Positions 38,927 to 47,309 of a DNA stretch of 61,768 bases are shown in pieces (position 1 is the first letter of the stretch; each line of letters opens with the position of its first letter). Source of the stretch: a virus; the IMG/VR virus record IMGVR_UViG_3300035665_000033, positions 1 through 61,768 of that record; one strand, 5' to 3'. A model generated the notes under the pieces. It worked only from the letters and a program-made list of their open reading frames with translations, had not been told where the DNA came from and made no database searches. The translations under genes and the position numbers were made by a program.

Positions 38927-40708
38927 TTAATTGAATTGATGATATACATCAAACTGTAAACCAGCTGGTTCGAACAACTCTCTTCCAGTTGAATTTATCC
39001 TGAATGCAGTCATCGGAGTGTTCATAGTGAAGGTGATTGGGTTGTCTATTGGCGATGGTGCGCCTCCAGTCTCTGTCTCCCTCACTTTACGCACATGGAG
39101 TTCAGTTGTTTTGCGAAGACTTGGGTCTGGCGCCTGAACCTTTCTGTGTATAGTTACGAAGCAGTCTGCCCTGTTGACAAACTTGCCCCCTCCTTCAGTG
39201 TCCTCTGCATACGGAGCCACAGGCAGACCGTCATCCCCCTTCCTGCGCTGAGCCTCAGTCACAGCGTGCATGTTCAACCACACAGCAATGTTGTTCGCCT
39301 TGCTGAACGTCAGGAACTCTGACGCAGCTTCGTAGTGATAGTCATGCACCCCGATGTTTGAGTTCCCCATGTCCAGCTTGAGGCTGTTGTATGGATCTAC
39401 GAACACGGCATCCACAGGTTGGTGGCGCAGCACCTTCTCCAAGAACAGGATAATCTCAGCGTAGCTATACACTTGGTTGTTGTTGATCACCGTGAAGTGT
39501 TCTTGCACCCATTTGTAAGCGGTCTTGCGCTGGTCGTAAGACATCTCGTTCACTCGCTTGTTGAACCCGAACTGCATCAGCGTCATCTTAAGCGAAGAGG
39601 TCCTGTTCTCAGAGGAGTACACTACCCACTTCCATCCGTGACGCACAGCTGCATTCACCATGAGATACAGGGCCATGGTCGTCTTGCCTACGTTGCTGTG
39701 GCCGTTGATGATCAGGAACTCTTTCTTATACCTGAAGTATTTGTCAAGCTCTTGATCGCCCGTGTCAAGCCCAACCTGGATGTTGCCGTTGGCGTAGCTG
39801 TCAATCCACCTGAAGTCCTCGTCGTCAGACGACACGAAAGACATGTCACCATCGCTCAAGAGCATCTCTCGCTGAGCGCTCTTCTCGTTAGACATAAGCG
39901 TCTTGATGGGGTCCTTCTTTCCAAGCTCGATACCATCCCTGATGGTAGCCAGAGCCTGATCTTCTGACTCGATGTTCTTCTTGCAGATCTCCCTATGCAA
40001 CACCCTTACGACTTCCTCCTCTTCCATCCTCCCAGCGGATATGTAACCTCCGCATAGACGGGCAGACTTTAGGAGAGCCGCATGCTTGGCGCCGTCCTCT
40101 GCAACCCTGATCATCTTGGCTGCAAGATTCAGCTTCATGTAGTCGGTGTAGTGATCTTTAGATACCGCTACCTGACTGTCGCTACGCTCACTCGTGAAGG
40201 CACCAAACTTATCAGCAGATTCATTGACTACGATGTCTGGATCGAAGGACTCAAAACAGGCCCTAGATTCGTTGATCCCTGACTCGTCTGGGCTTACGCC
40301 GTACTGCTTGTTAAAGTACGTTTTAAGGGCCCTGAAATGGTCCCTGTGGCGCTCTGGATTCGTGACCCTTACGAGAAGCTTGATGCCATCTCCAGAAGGA
40401 GAGATCCAAGTCGCATAAGCATACGGGTCCGTGGCTAGCACAGACTTCGTCATAGACGCTGAGTCTACGTGGTCGAAGTCCAGAACGATAAACCCACTGT
40501 GGTCAAACAGTCCGTCATCAGATCTGTCTGAGAACTGACCGCTGAACAGGACGATGGGTAGCTTTTTCTTGGCTTCCTTGTCGCCATTCCGAACCAGTTC
40601 TATAGCATCCTTGCTAGACCCCTCTGCGATCCTCCGAAGGGCGTAACCCATGGAGATATAACGAGGTGCCTTCGTGTGGTAGATGCTCTCAAAGATTGTT
40701 ACTTGCAT
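38927..40708 (-). CDS. Primase-helicase (BT4734-like N-terminus, DnaB/RecA-like C-terminus)
   Basis: A 593-residue protein. Residues about 40-160 match the BT4734/VirE-N primase-polymerase-like domain common in Bacteroidota mobile elements: FIVLDFDHVD with paired acidic residues (about 73-82) and WISPSGDGIKLLVRV (about 101-115). Residues about 310-560 are a RecA/DnaB-like helicase with Walker A GHSNVGKTT (336-344) and a Walker B strand AVFVDPYNSL. It would prime and unwind the phage fork, by analogy to T7 gp4. Its start overlaps the DUF3310-like gene by 10 bp. I saw no DNA polymerase nearby. Confidence 0.85.
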   Translation of the reverse strand: MQVTIFESIYHTKAPRYISMGYALRRIAEGSSKDAIELVRNGDKEAKKKLPIVLFSGQFSDRSDDGLFDHSGFIVLDFDHVDSASMTKSVLATDPYAYATWISPSGDGIKLLVRVTNPERHRDHFRALKTYFNKQYGVSPDESGINESRACFESFDPDIVVNESADKFGAFTSERSDSQVAVSKDHYTDYMKLNLAAKMIRVAEDGAKHAALLKSARLCGGYISAGRMEEEEVVRVLHREICKKNIESEDQALATIRDGIELGKKDPIKTLMSNEKSAQREMLLSDGDMSFVSSDDEDFRWIDSYANGNIQVGLDTGDQELDKYFRYKKEFLIINGHSNVGKTTMALYLMVNAAVRHGWKWVVYSSENRTSSLKMTLMQFGFNKRVNEMSYDQRKTAYKWVQEHFTVINNNQVYSYAEIILFLEKVLRHQPVDAVFVDPYNSLKLDMGNSNIGVHDYHYEAASEFLTFSKANNIAVWLNMHAVTEAQRRKGDDGLPVAPYAEDTEGGGKFVNRADCFVTIHRKVQAPDPSLRKTTELHVRKVRETETGGAPSPIDNPITFTMNTPMTAFRINSTGRELFEPAGLQFDVYHQFN

Positions 40709-40941
40709 TGCCCGTACTTTAACTCAGCCGCCTTGTCTAAGTACCACTTAGCCTTCATGATGTCTTTGTCAGCCGTCTCGCCAAGCTTTGTGCCAGCACG
40801 CATCTTGTACTTGAAGGCGTTCATCTCGCAAAAGGAGATAAACTTCTCAACCCCCCAGATGTCTATCATCATCTCCCAAGCCTCTTTAGAGAACTCATTG
40901 TAGTGGCGGGGGCTGTTTATGAACTCATATTTTTCTTCCAT
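40699..40941 (-). CDS. DUF3310-like small phage protein
   Basis: An 80-residue protein with SPRHYNEF near the N-terminus, MIDIWGVEKFISFCEMNAFKY and KDIMKAKWYLDKA. This is the pattern of DUF3310 (SaV-like) proteins found in many phages beside replication genes. Function unproven. It overlaps both neighbours. Confidence 0.8.
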   Translation of the reverse strand: MEEKYEFINSPRHYNEFSKEAWEMMIDIWGVEKFISFCEMNAFKYKMRAGTKLGETADKDIMKAKWYLDKAAELKYGQCK

Positions 40942-41165
40942 AGGAACTTGTGATTGATTACTTTTTTGACTATGATTTTTCTTTCACCCTTGTAGGTGGA
41001 TGGGTAACACTGCCTCTCGATTATTGATCGACTGTGGTCGTCTGCCATGATGTCTCCTGGGTCAGGTGAAGAACACAGGCACCAAACCTCCTTGTTTGTT
41101 ACCCTCTTGTCCTTCTTGTATGCCACCAGAAGATTGCAGTAGACTATATCTTTTTTTTCGTTCAT
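40917..41165 (-). CDS. Hypothetical protein
   Basis: An 82-residue protein with several Cys and a lysine-rich C-terminus. It starts in ATGA overlap with the previous gene and overlaps the DUF3310-like start by 25 bp. A central WCLCSSPDPGDIM might bind a metal but I cannot support more. Confidence 0.5.
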   Translation of the reverse strand: MNEKKDIVYCNLLVAYKKDKRVTNKEVWCLCSSPDPGDIMADDHSRSIIERQCYPSTYKGERKIIVKKVINHKFLWKKNMSS

Positions 41166-41494
41166 ATGACGTCGAGCTTGAATTTTCTTTTGATCAGGGG
41201 AACCATCTCTTCCAGAGAGAGAGACTTACCAGAGCATGAAGCTGACTCCATGACTACGCAGTTGTCTCCTTTCTTATTCTCTATCATCACGATGGTGAAG
41301 TCCTCTGTGTTGCTTGGTATAGACACTACGTATCCTTCGTGCTCTAGTATGATGCAGAAGAAAGAAACTTGCTTACCTTCTTTTCCAACACCGCTAAAAG
41401 AGTGAGGGCCGATGAGTTCTAAACCCTTCAGCCCCCACTCTAGAACGGCGTAAAGCCCGAATACTTTAGAAGGGGAGATCCTCTTCAGACGCAC
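41162..41494 (-). CDS. Hypothetical protein, probable GTG start
   Basis: A roughly 110-residue protein. The frame is open further upstream, but there it runs out of frame through the SSB-like gene and reads as shadow. The GTG at 41494 is my preferred start, giving a 29-bp overlap with that gene. A beta-rich core (VSFFCIILEHEGYVVSI, FTIVMIENKK) is visible; no domain recognised. Confidence 0.5.
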   Translation of the reverse strand: MRLKRISPSKVFGLYAVLEWGLKGLELIGPHSFSGVGKEGKQVSFFCIILEHEGYVVSIPSNTEDFTIVMIENKKGDNCVVMESASCSGKSLSLEEMVPLIKRKFKLDVI

Positions 41495-41786
41495 TTGGCT
41501 TACTTGAGTAAGAGGACTTGCTCTCTTGTTTCTCTTTGGCCTTCTCGCTGTTGGGATCCCATACAGTGGCGAATGATCGACCATTCTTGCTCACACCTAC
41601 CGTCAAGAACACGTTACCCCCAGTTCCGTCTGGCTTTTTAGGGGTGCTATATCGCTTGATCAGGTCTTCAAGCTCGTTGACCTTGAGGCGAAGACGTTGT
41701 GACACGTACTTGCCTTCTTCGTTGTACTTGGGGTCTTCTGCGTATCCTACGAATACGGAGTCATACTTTTTTGAGTTGTCGCTCAT
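41466..41786 (-). CDS. SSB-like protein with acidic PF tail
   Basis: A 106-residue protein with strands compatible with a small OB fold (DSVFVGYAEDPKY, RLRLKVNELEDLI, GGNVFLTVGVSKN) and a Ser/Lys-rich linker ending SEEDLPF. The acidic tip with terminal Pro-Phe is the partner-docking tail of bacterial SSB. It lies next to the exonuclease-annealing pair. I call it SSB-like and not SSB because the fold is not proven. Confidence 0.65.
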   Translation of the reverse strand: MSDNSKKYDSVFVGYAEDPKYNEEGKYVSQRLRLKVNELEDLIKRYSTPKKPDGTGGNVFLTVGVSKNGRSFATVWDPNSEKAKEKQESKSSYSSKPSASEEDLPF

Positions 41787-41796
41787 TTGAAATGAA

Positions 41797-41886
41797 TTAA
41801 AAAAGGTGAATTAAAAGGGTCATGATTGCTACGTAGCACAGAAGTGCTAGCCCAGAAATGATGGGCGCTTTGATGTTGTTTGTCAT
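41797..41886 (-). CDS. 29-residue transmembrane microprotein
   Basis: An ATG overlapping the exonuclease stop (ATGA) opens a 29-codon frame MTNNIKAPIISGLALLCYVA and on, almost entirely hydrophobic from residue 9. The overlap style is the same as in proven neighbours. It may be a membrane microprotein; function unknown. Confidence 0.5.
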   Translation of the reverse strand: MTNNIKAPIISGLALLCYVAIMTLLIHLF

Positions 41887-42665
41887 ACTTCGAAATAATT
41901 AAAGTCTTTCATTGGATCTTCCTGTGCCTCCATGAAGTTGTTGATCTTGCTTATGGCTTGAAAGAACTTCATCTCTCCCTTGAAAAGGGTTTCTTCTGTA
42001 CACTTGACGACTGCTGGTAGATATGGGTATGCCTTCTCTTGCACAACCCAGAAGAACGTGTTGATCCCAATGGCTTTGCAGTAGATGTAAGCCTGAATGT
42101 CGTAGCACAGCTTGTTGACGTCATACCTGAAGCCATCGACGCTACGTGTAGACTTGCTGTCTGAAATAAAGCCATTGCCAAGGCAATCAAGATAACCCTT
42201 AACAGTAACGCCATTGATCTTCGTGTATATTTCTTTTTGGTATTCGCCAACAAGGTATTGCTGGTATACGCCACAGGAATGGAGGCGGTCGATCATCTCG
42301 TTAGCTGTCTTCCAGTCTTCATGGCTGCAAACCATCTTGCCTTTGCTCTTGAGTTCTTCCTCGATTGAATCCTTTGCCTCTTTGTACTCTTTCGTGGCCT
42401 TGGGGGACTTGGTCGATTGAGTAGCGGCAGAGCATCGTTCCATGATAGCATCATGATCAAGGACAACATACGTACTCATCGCTTTATCTGCATCGAATAG
42501 AAGCATGTCGTACATAGACCCAAACTCCAGCGCGTCTGACTTGTGGTCAAGCAGACCTCTCATATGAAGGTCGAAGAGAGCCGTGTCGGTGAGGGCCCTC
42601 TTGATGGAAGAGTACGACAAGTGTTCCTTGCCGTACCGATCCATCAATTTCTCCGAGAGGTTCAT
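41883..42665 (-). CDS. RecE-like PD-(D/E)XK exonuclease
   Basis: A 260-residue protein of the Exo8/PDDEXK phage family. The signature VKGYLDCLGNGFISDSKSTRS (about residues 154-174) carries the Asp and Asp-x-Lys pair, and LCYDIQAYIYCKAIG (about 185-199) is the following helix with Gln and Tyr. The N-terminus (HLSYSSIKRAL, LEFGSMYDMLLF) is typical of this family. It would resect DNA ends for the annealing protein encoded just upstream, which it overlaps by 4 bp. Confidence 0.85.
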   Translation of the reverse strand: MNLSEKLMDRYGKEHLSYSSIKRALTDTALFDLHMRGLLDHKSDALEFGSMYDMLLFDADKAMSTYVVLDHDAIMERCSAATQSTKSPKATKEYKEAKDSIEEELKSKGKMVCSHEDWKTANEMIDRLHSCGVYQQYLVGEYQKEIYTKINGVTVKGYLDCLGNGFISDSKSTRSVDGFRYDVNKLCYDIQAYIYCKAIGINTFFWVVQEKAYPYLPAVVKCTEETLFKGEMKFFQAISKINNFMEAQEDPMKDFNYFEV

Positions 42666-43279
42666 CGAACGAACTTCTTGATGGCTTCTTTCTGTCGGTC
42701 GGACAGGTCGTTGCCATACTTAGCTACCACGTTCTCGTAAGCCTTCTTCTTGTCGGAAGCAGACTTGATGTAGGCGATAGCCTTATCCATGATGGATGGC
42801 TCTTGGCTGGCCTCTTCTTCTGCAATGGCGTCACGTGCAGCTGCACCTCCGATTGGAACGCTACCCATAGGCTTCGCTGGCTCCTTACCGTGGGTGTTGG
42901 TAGAGTCGCTATCCTTGGTGTCGTCGATCAGGAACATGCCATTGAGAGCATACTTGCGAGCATAAGATGACGTTGCGCCAGTAACCTGTGATGCATCCAT
43001 GCCCTTCTTGGTCTCTTCTTCACGAGCATAGGCATTCACGCTGTGTGCGTTCCCATCATGGTCAAAGACAGTTACCGTGGACATGATGTATACACGGCTA
43101 CCATGCTCTTCGATCCTATCGGAGATAGTCATGGTAAGTCCATGCTTCATAAGCAATGGCTTCACCGCTTCGAGGATGTCCTCGCATGAGCGATAGTTGT
43201 ACTTACCGAAGGAATTGAACTGGCCTTTGGGGGCCTTTAAATCTGACTGAACAGCCAGCAACTTTGATTGAATGTTCAT
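42662..43279 (-). CDS. erf: ERF-family single-strand annealing protein
   Basis: A 205-residue protein. The N-terminal 130 residues match ERF: FNSFGKYNYRSCEDILEAVK, LLMKHGLTMTI, then DASQVTGATSSYARKYALNG and FLIDDTKDSDS. The C-terminal part is a variable linker and helix. It pairs single strands during recombination and genome circularisation, with the exonuclease as partner. Confidence 0.9.
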   Translation of the reverse strand: MNIQSKLLAVQSDLKAPKGQFNSFGKYNYRSCEDILEAVKPLLMKHGLTMTISDRIEEHGSRVYIMSTVTVFDHDGNAHSVNAYAREEETKKGMDASQVTGATSSYARKYALNGMFLIDDTKDSDSTNTHGKEPAKPMGSVPIGGAAARDAIAEEEASQEPSIMDKAIAYIKSASDKKKAYENVVAKYGNDLSDRQKEAIKKFVR

Positions 43280-43289
43280 TTAAAATGAA

Positions 43290-43382
43290 TTAAGGGTTTG
43301 TGTTTTTTTTGATATAAAAGGACGAGCTTTGTTTCATCAGGCTCAACACGTAAGCCCGTTGCAGACTCTCTCTGCACACCAT
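43290..43382 (-). CDS. Possible 30-residue small ORF
   Basis: An ATG at 43382 opens 30 codons (MVCRESLQRAYVLSLMKQ) in the 119-bp gap between the ERF gene and the next upstream gene. It is weak evidence: only length and position. The gap also has an A/T-rich stretch before the ERF start. Confidence 0.28.
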   Translation of the reverse strand: MVCRESLQRAYVLSLMKQSSSFYIKKNTNP

Positions 43383-43398
43383 GCGCTTGTCCAGTCGG

Positions 43399-43767
43399 TC
43401 AGCGTTCTGACCTTAGGTCTTTTACGATAGTGTAAACCTTCACATACGAGCACATGAAGTCAAGCATGTTGTTCGTGGAGCTTAGGTACATCTTATCGAA
43501 GTCTGTTTTGTTCGATAGGTTTCCTGCGATTGATTCTATCTCAAGCTCAGGATGATCGTGCATGTTAAGGACTTTCTTTGCTTTGATTATTACTTCCGTG
43601 TGTTCTTTGAATCCACTTGAGTAATCCTCAAGTATGGAGGAGACATCTGTGTCGATCCAGTCGTCAATCCCTGCATCTACTATGTCACCTATGATGATGG
43701 ACTTTGATCCTCTCCTTATTGATGGGTCAGACATTACCATCTCTATAACATCATTCTCAGTTACCAT
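43399..43767 (-). CDS. Hypothetical helical protein
   Basis: A 122-residue acidic helical protein (MVTENDVIEMVMSDPSIRRG). It overlaps the upstream small gene by 11 bp. No domain recognised. Confidence 0.55.
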   Translation of the reverse strand: MVTENDVIEMVMSDPSIRRGSKSIIIGDIVDAGIDDWIDTDVSSILEDYSSGFKEHTEVIIKAKKVLNMHDHPELEIESIAGNLSNKTDFDKMYLSSTNNMLDFMCSYVKVYTIVKDLRSER

Positions 43768-43924
43768 CTTCTGCTCTTGATACTTTGACCAGCTTGACGT
43801 TTTTGCCTCTTGACACGGCGAGACTCCTGCTTGGGGTCAAGAACGTGTCACCGTCCCTGTCGTATGAGTACGTGAACTCTAGCTCGGTTCCAACTTGAAC
43901 TCCATGAAAATTGTAATCGTGCAT
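43757..43924 (-). CDS. Hypothetical 55-residue protein with ACGTC-ATG start
   Basis: A 55-residue protein starting MHDYNFHGVQVGTEL at 43924. The longer open frame upstream would start inside the promoter, so the ATG fused to ACGTC is chosen. Beta-rich with a C-terminal Lys/Arg-rich part. No family recognised. Confidence 0.55.
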   Translation of the reverse strand: MHDYNFHGVQVGTELEFTYSYDRDGDTFLTPSRSLAVSRGKNVKLVKVSRAEDGN

Positions 43925-43954
43925 GACGTTACGGGTTTGAGTTTTTAGATGCCG

Positions 43955-43985
43955 CAAAGATAAGCCTCAGAAAGGTATGAGTCAA
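43955..43985 (-). promoter_or_regulatory. Leftward promoter with TTATCTTTGCGGCATC core
   Basis: Reverse-strand TATCTTTG (43955-43962) with a TTG element at 43983-43985, 20 bp apart. The core and downstream bases match the promoter at 50261 almost exactly. Confidence 0.7.
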
Positions 43986-44081
43986 GTCCTTGGGCAACAT
44001 TATTATTCGTCAAAGTCACAGGATTCAGGTTTGCAAGAGTGCATTGACTCCAATGACGTCAGTAAGTTGTGCACGCAACAT

Positions 44082-44471
44082 TCAGCAGGAGGGACCGCTT
44101 TCTTGGTGCTGGAGCACGCCGCAAGGGTTAACGGCAAGATCAAAATTAACTTGTTCATTTCTGTTGCTTAAAAGGTTTCTGTTGACCACTTCGAGGGCCG
44201 TGATGTACATGACGTCATAGCCTCCCCAGTGCTTGTAGTTTCCATCGTGATTTCTACGGTGATGGATGACCGTTGCGTGATTTATGCCAAGCGTTCTTGC
44301 GACTTCGGAGATACTGAACCTTGTAGTCAAGGCTGCCAAGATAGCTGAGCGAGGCCTTACATGTTCCGCAAGCCTCGACTTCAGTGCCATCGCTTTTTGT
44401 TCTCGCGTCATCTCAAATCCCAAGATACACATGTAGCACTCGTCTACGAGATCCATTACTTCTTTACTCAT
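44082..44471 (-). CDS. DnaA domain IV-like DNA-binding protein
   Basis: A 129-residue protein. The middle, SRLAEHVRPRSAILAALTTR then FSISEVARTLGINHATVIHHRRNHD (about residues 53-77), follows the helix-turn-helix and VIHH signature of the DnaA C-terminal domain. No AAA+ part is present, so this would bind DnaA-box-like sites or other DNA, perhaps at the phage origin or as a host-DnaA mimic. It overlaps the next gene by 4 bp. Confidence 0.7.
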   Translation of the reverse strand: MSKEVMDLVDECYMCILGFEMTREQKAMALKSRLAEHVRPRSAILAALTTRFSISEVARTLGINHATVIHHRRNHDGNYKHWGGYDVMYITALEVVNRNLLSNRNEQVNFDLAVNPCGVLQHQESGPSC

Positions 44472-44665
44472 ACCATAAAGATAGGTGGTGAACTTGCGTT
44501 TGTTGTGTTTAGCTCGAAGGCATATACGTAGTAGTCGTAATGCTTCCCGAACTCTTCTTTGTGGTCTTTCGCCGCTTGGATAGCCGCGTCTCTGTCGTCA
44601 AAGACACCGACAGGAAAGGTGAAAATCTCTAATCGAGAATTTCTTGTTGCTGTGATCACATACAT
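44468..44665 (-). CDS. Hypothetical 65-residue protein
   Basis: I prefer the start MYVITATRNSRLEIF at 44665, 7 bp after the upstream stop; a longer frame to 44704 would overlap that gene. Alpha-beta with a DDRDAAIQAAKDHKEEFG helix. Function unknown. Confidence 0.55.
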   Translation of the reverse strand: MYVITATRNSRLEIFTFPVGVFDDRDAAIQAAKDHKEEFGKHYDYYVYAFELNTTNASSPPIFMV

Positions 44666-44672
44666 GTCTGTG

Positions 44673-44855
44673 TTATTTGGTAAAACCAAAGTTCTCAGCG
44701 TCATCCACTATGACACTCAGCTTGCTCAGGAGTATGTCAGAGTCCCCCTTGCGGAGGTACTCTGCATACGCCTCAAGCACTCGATCCAAGAGCTTGGTTT
44801 TGTCTACTAGTTCGTTCTGTCTTTGGATGTGGTTCATCTCTTGTGTGATGTTCAT
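44673..44855 (-). CDS. Hypothetical 60-residue protein
   Basis: A helical protein MNITQEMNHIQRQNELVDKT. It sits 13 bp downstream of the DUF932 gene. Coiled-coil-like, no domain recognised. Confidence 0.5.
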   Translation of the reverse strand: MNITQEMNHIQRQNELVDKTKLLDRVLEAYAEYLRKGDSDILLSKLSVIVDDAENFGFTK

Positions 44856-44868
44856 TGTGTCGGCTAAT

Positions 44869-45723
44869 TTAGATTACTGATTGAGATGCAAGCTTGAAGC
44901 CTACGTTGTCCATGTTGTTGTAGATGCCAGAGTACTTGTTGGCCTCACGGCTGTCTGCGTTCTTGCTTGACAGGTGTGTAGTGAACTTGGTGAGTCCGCT
45001 GAACATGCCCCAAGCAGTGTTGCCCTTCTGCGCCATCTCAGATCGGATCGCCTCTTTGAGGACCTCAGCCCGATTGAATCGCTTAGCGTTGGTGTTTTCC
45101 TTGGTGTCAACGGCGAAGTCAACCTTGAAGATGTTCTTGATGAACTCCTCTACATCTCGAGGCTTCACCAGCTTCTTCGACATGGCCATCATGGTCTCTG
45201 CGGTGCGCTCTGCCTCAAGTACAGACTCGTCGATCATGGGCATGTTCAAGCTGATCATGTTCAATACTTCGTCGATCGATCGGCGGGTATGACGTGCGCT
45301 GCTATTCATACTCTTGACGGCACGGTGGAATGTGTTTTGGCAGCTGATGGTGATGTTGGTGCTGCCCCAAGACAAGGCAGTCGTCCCGTCATGTGAGTTG
45401 AGACATGTGCTGTAGAAGTTTACTTTGTCTTTGTTGTCGCCGATCCCGTCGATGGACACTGGCGAGACAAGCTGCACGTAGGTCTTACGACCGCCTTGGA
45501 AGCATCCAGCTTTGTGAATCTCCATGTTGGCCATGCTTGAGATCGACTTCACAAGCTCCAGCATCTGATGATTCTGAAATTCTGCGTAGCCAGATTTTAC
45601 TGACGCAAACACGTCACGGTTGTCTTGACGCACTACAGCGAAGATGTCAGTTGGCGTGCCGTCTGCAAGGAAGAGCTGTTCTTTCTGAACCAGCCAGTTC
45701 AGGGTTTCGAATGAGTTGTTCAT
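44869..45723 (-). CDS. DUF932 phage/plasmid-like protein
   Basis: A 284-residue protein matching the DUF932 family: FAVVRQDNRDVFASV, EFQNHQMLELVKSI, FYSTCLNSHDGTTALSWGST and ISCQNTF. The family is common on phages and plasmids near recombination genes; the biochemical role is not established. The C-terminus has the usual helical end (NAKRFNRAEVLKEAI) and a YNNMDNVGF tail. Confidence 0.85.
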   Translation of the reverse strand: MNNSFETLNWLVQKEQLFLADGTPTDIFAVVRQDNRDVFASVKSGYAEFQNHQMLELVKSISSMANMEIHKAGCFQGGRKTYVQLVSPVSIDGIGDNKDKVNFYSTCLNSHDGTTALSWGSTNITISCQNTFHRAVKSMNSSARHTRRSIDEVLNMISLNMPMIDESVLEAERTAETMMAMSKKLVKPRDVEEFIKNIFKVDFAVDTKENTNAKRFNRAEVLKEAIRSEMAQKGNTAWGMFSGLTKFTTHLSSKNADSREANKYSGIYNNMDNVGFKLASQSVI

Positions 45724-45832
45724 GTTGTTCTGTGTTTAGAGTTCAGAGGTGAAGTTTGGGTGAAAGCCGAAGCGGCTTAGAAAAAGCTTTAAGTAAAGCG
45801 AGATAATCATTTGATTGACAGTTTGTTATTGG

Positions 45833-46447
45833 TTATCGGTTCCACCGATTTTTAATCGTGACCCATACGGTTGCTTGCAGCTGATGTGGCTTCAGGCCCA
45901 GCTCGTTAGCTACCTTGATGGTCTCCTGTTCGATGACAGAATACTGCTTTGAGGTGATGGTCTCCTTCACTTGCACAGGGGTCTTGCTCGTGGTTTGGCA
46001 AGCCCTGATATGCCAGCGGTCGATGGTGACGTGATTGGGATCCTCATCGCCGATATTCTTTGCGAAGGCATAGGTCTTAGGTGAGGACTTGAGCATCTTC
46101 TGACTGCCGTTTGCGATCAAGAAAGCACGCTTCTTGTTCGTGTTGAAGGTGGACACCTTCACTTGGCTTTGGTCAATCCCAAGCGCCACTGCTGACAAAA
46201 CAATCTCTGCGTCGATCTTATTGCGGCCCCACTTGTTGTTAGGTGATAACGCACTGACAACACCTGCTGCAACCACCTTGCTTACGTTGTATTTCTCAGA
46301 GAGAAACTGGCAGAACACGCTTGCTTCGGAGTACCAACGTTCTCCTTCGTACCTGTCTTCGCTGGTGGACTGAGCGTACCAGTGCTTCAGGTTTCGGCGG
46401 ACGCGCTTCCTGACCTCTGCGTCCTTAACTACTTCATTGATTTTCAT
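45833..46447 (-). CDS. Conserved phage protein, possible HhH-type DNA-binding fold
   Basis: A 204-residue basic protein: FLSEKYNVSKVVAAGVVSAL followed by SPNNKWGRNKIDAEIVL, FAKNIGDEDPNHVTIDRWHI and a C-terminal QLQATVWVTIKNRW. The SALSP...W pattern and the VTIDRWH strand recur in a family of uncharacterised phage proteins that I recall. The helical layout is reminiscent of helix-hairpin-helix glycosylases. That is a guess. The 109-bp gap downstream holds an AAGCCG-AAG-CGGCTT hairpin. Confidence 0.6.
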   Translation of the reverse strand: MKINEVVKDAEVRKRVRRNLKHWYAQSTSEDRYEGERWYSEASVFCQFLSEKYNVSKVVAAGVVSALSPNNKWGRNKIDAEIVLSAVALGIDQSQVKVSTFNTNKKRAFLIANGSQKMLKSSPKTYAFAKNIGDEDPNHVTIDRWHIRACQTTSKTPVQVKETITSKQYSVIEQETIKVANELGLKPHQLQATVWVTIKNRWNR

Positions 46448-46565
46448 TTGATTGTGTTTTTAGTTTTACTAATTCGTTTCTTAGTTCGGTGTTGGTCCTG
46501 ATGGTCACTAGCCATCCAAGCAACACGCAGATCCACATGGATGTCTGATAGTATGGCTCTATCAT
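46434..46565 (-). CDS. 43-residue membrane microprotein
   Basis: The ATG at 46565 overlaps the upstream stop (ATGA) and opens 43 codons with a single hydrophobic helix (WICVLLGWLVTI) and a polar helical tail. It overlaps the next gene start by 14 bp. The coupling pattern supports it; function unknown. Confidence 0.5.
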   Translation of the reverse strand: MIEPYYQTSMWICVLLGWLVTIRTNTELRNELVKLKTQSNENQ

Positions 46566-46780
46566 TTGTTTGGTTCACCAAAGAACAGATTCAGTTGAGG
46601 TTCATACCTTGCCTTGAAGTCCGTCCTTACCGTTATGTGAGACTCGCTCTCCCTTACCCACATTTGATACGGGTGAAGGATGTCGAATAGTATGTTGAGG
46701 TTTCCTTGAAGTTTGTCTAGCCCCATGTGTGGGGCGTTCTGTTCAAGGTACATCTGTTTGTATGTCTTTTTCTCGCTCAT
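46562..46780 (-). CDS. Hypothetical 72-residue protein
   Basis: Starts MSEKKTYKQMYLEQNAPHMG. It overlaps the upstream gene by 38 bp and the downstream microprotein by 4 bp. No domain recognised. Confidence 0.5.
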   Translation of the reverse strand: MSEKKTYKQMYLEQNAPHMGLDKLQGNLNILFDILHPYQMWVRESESHITVRTDFKARYEPQLNLFFGEPNK

Positions 46781-47042
46781 CTTCGTTGTTTACTAAGTCC
46801 CACAAGTAATCTGATTCGTAGAATAGTTCGGGTTCGTCTACTAGGTTAGGCTTCTTAATCGTGATGTCTTCCTGAGGTTTCCATGACGGGTACACCTTTT
46901 GGAACATCTTGATCGCATGCCTCACATCAGATGGTGCATAGGTATGCCGACCGTTTGCATACCTGATGGCCATCCAAATCACTGACTCGAAGCATTGTGT
47001 AAGGGTCGTGATTGTTTCCTTGGTTTCTTTGTGCATTCCCAT
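46743..47042 (-). CDS. Hypothetical 99-residue protein with ACGTC-ATG start
   Basis: Begins MGMHKETKETITTLTQCFES. The start codon is fused to ACGTC. A second ACGTCATG lies 20 bp upstream in another frame. Acidic C-terminus. No family recognised. Confidence 0.55.
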   Translation of the reverse strand: MGMHKETKETITTLTQCFESVIWMAIRYANGRHTYAPSDVRHAIKMFQKVYPSWKPQEDITIKKPNLVDEPELFYESDYLWDLVNNEDEREKDIQTDVP

Positions 47043-47069
47043 GACGTGAATTTTAGGCGCATGACGTTA

Positions 47070-47309
47070 TTATTGGGCGCTATCGGGTATACTTCCGTCC
47101 ATTTTGGGCGCATCTATACCCGTTTGGGATTGTTCAGCCTCGAACATCCTCTCGCATTCGTCCTTTTTGACTACGGCGTAATCAAGACATGGACACCATA
47201 CGTATGAGGCGTCGAATCGTCTGCGTAACTCATTCATAGCGGCGTCAGCTATGTCGTTGTTGGGGCCCTCGGCCAACTCAATCAACTCATCTTCAGGTAG
47301 TTCGTTCAT
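47070..47309 (-). CDS. Hypothetical 79-residue acidic protein
   Basis: Begins MNELPEDELIELAEGPNNDI and contains several Cys (WCPCLD, ECERMF-like). ATGA overlap with the upstream gene. Possible small metal-binding protein; not recognised. Confidence 0.5.
   Translation of the reverse strand: MNELPEDELIELAEGPNNDIADAAMNELRRRFDASYVWCPCLDYAVVKKDECERMFEAEQSQTGIDAPKMDGSIPDSAQ

Noticed and set aside
44208-44215. Another CATGACGT as a gene start
   Set aside because: It lies inside the DnaA-C-like gene and encodes part of that protein.
45724-45832. 24-codon reverse ORF (MIISLYLKLF) upstream of the DUF932 gene
   Set aside because: No overlap pattern, motif or composition supports it; the gap better fits a leader with a hairpin.
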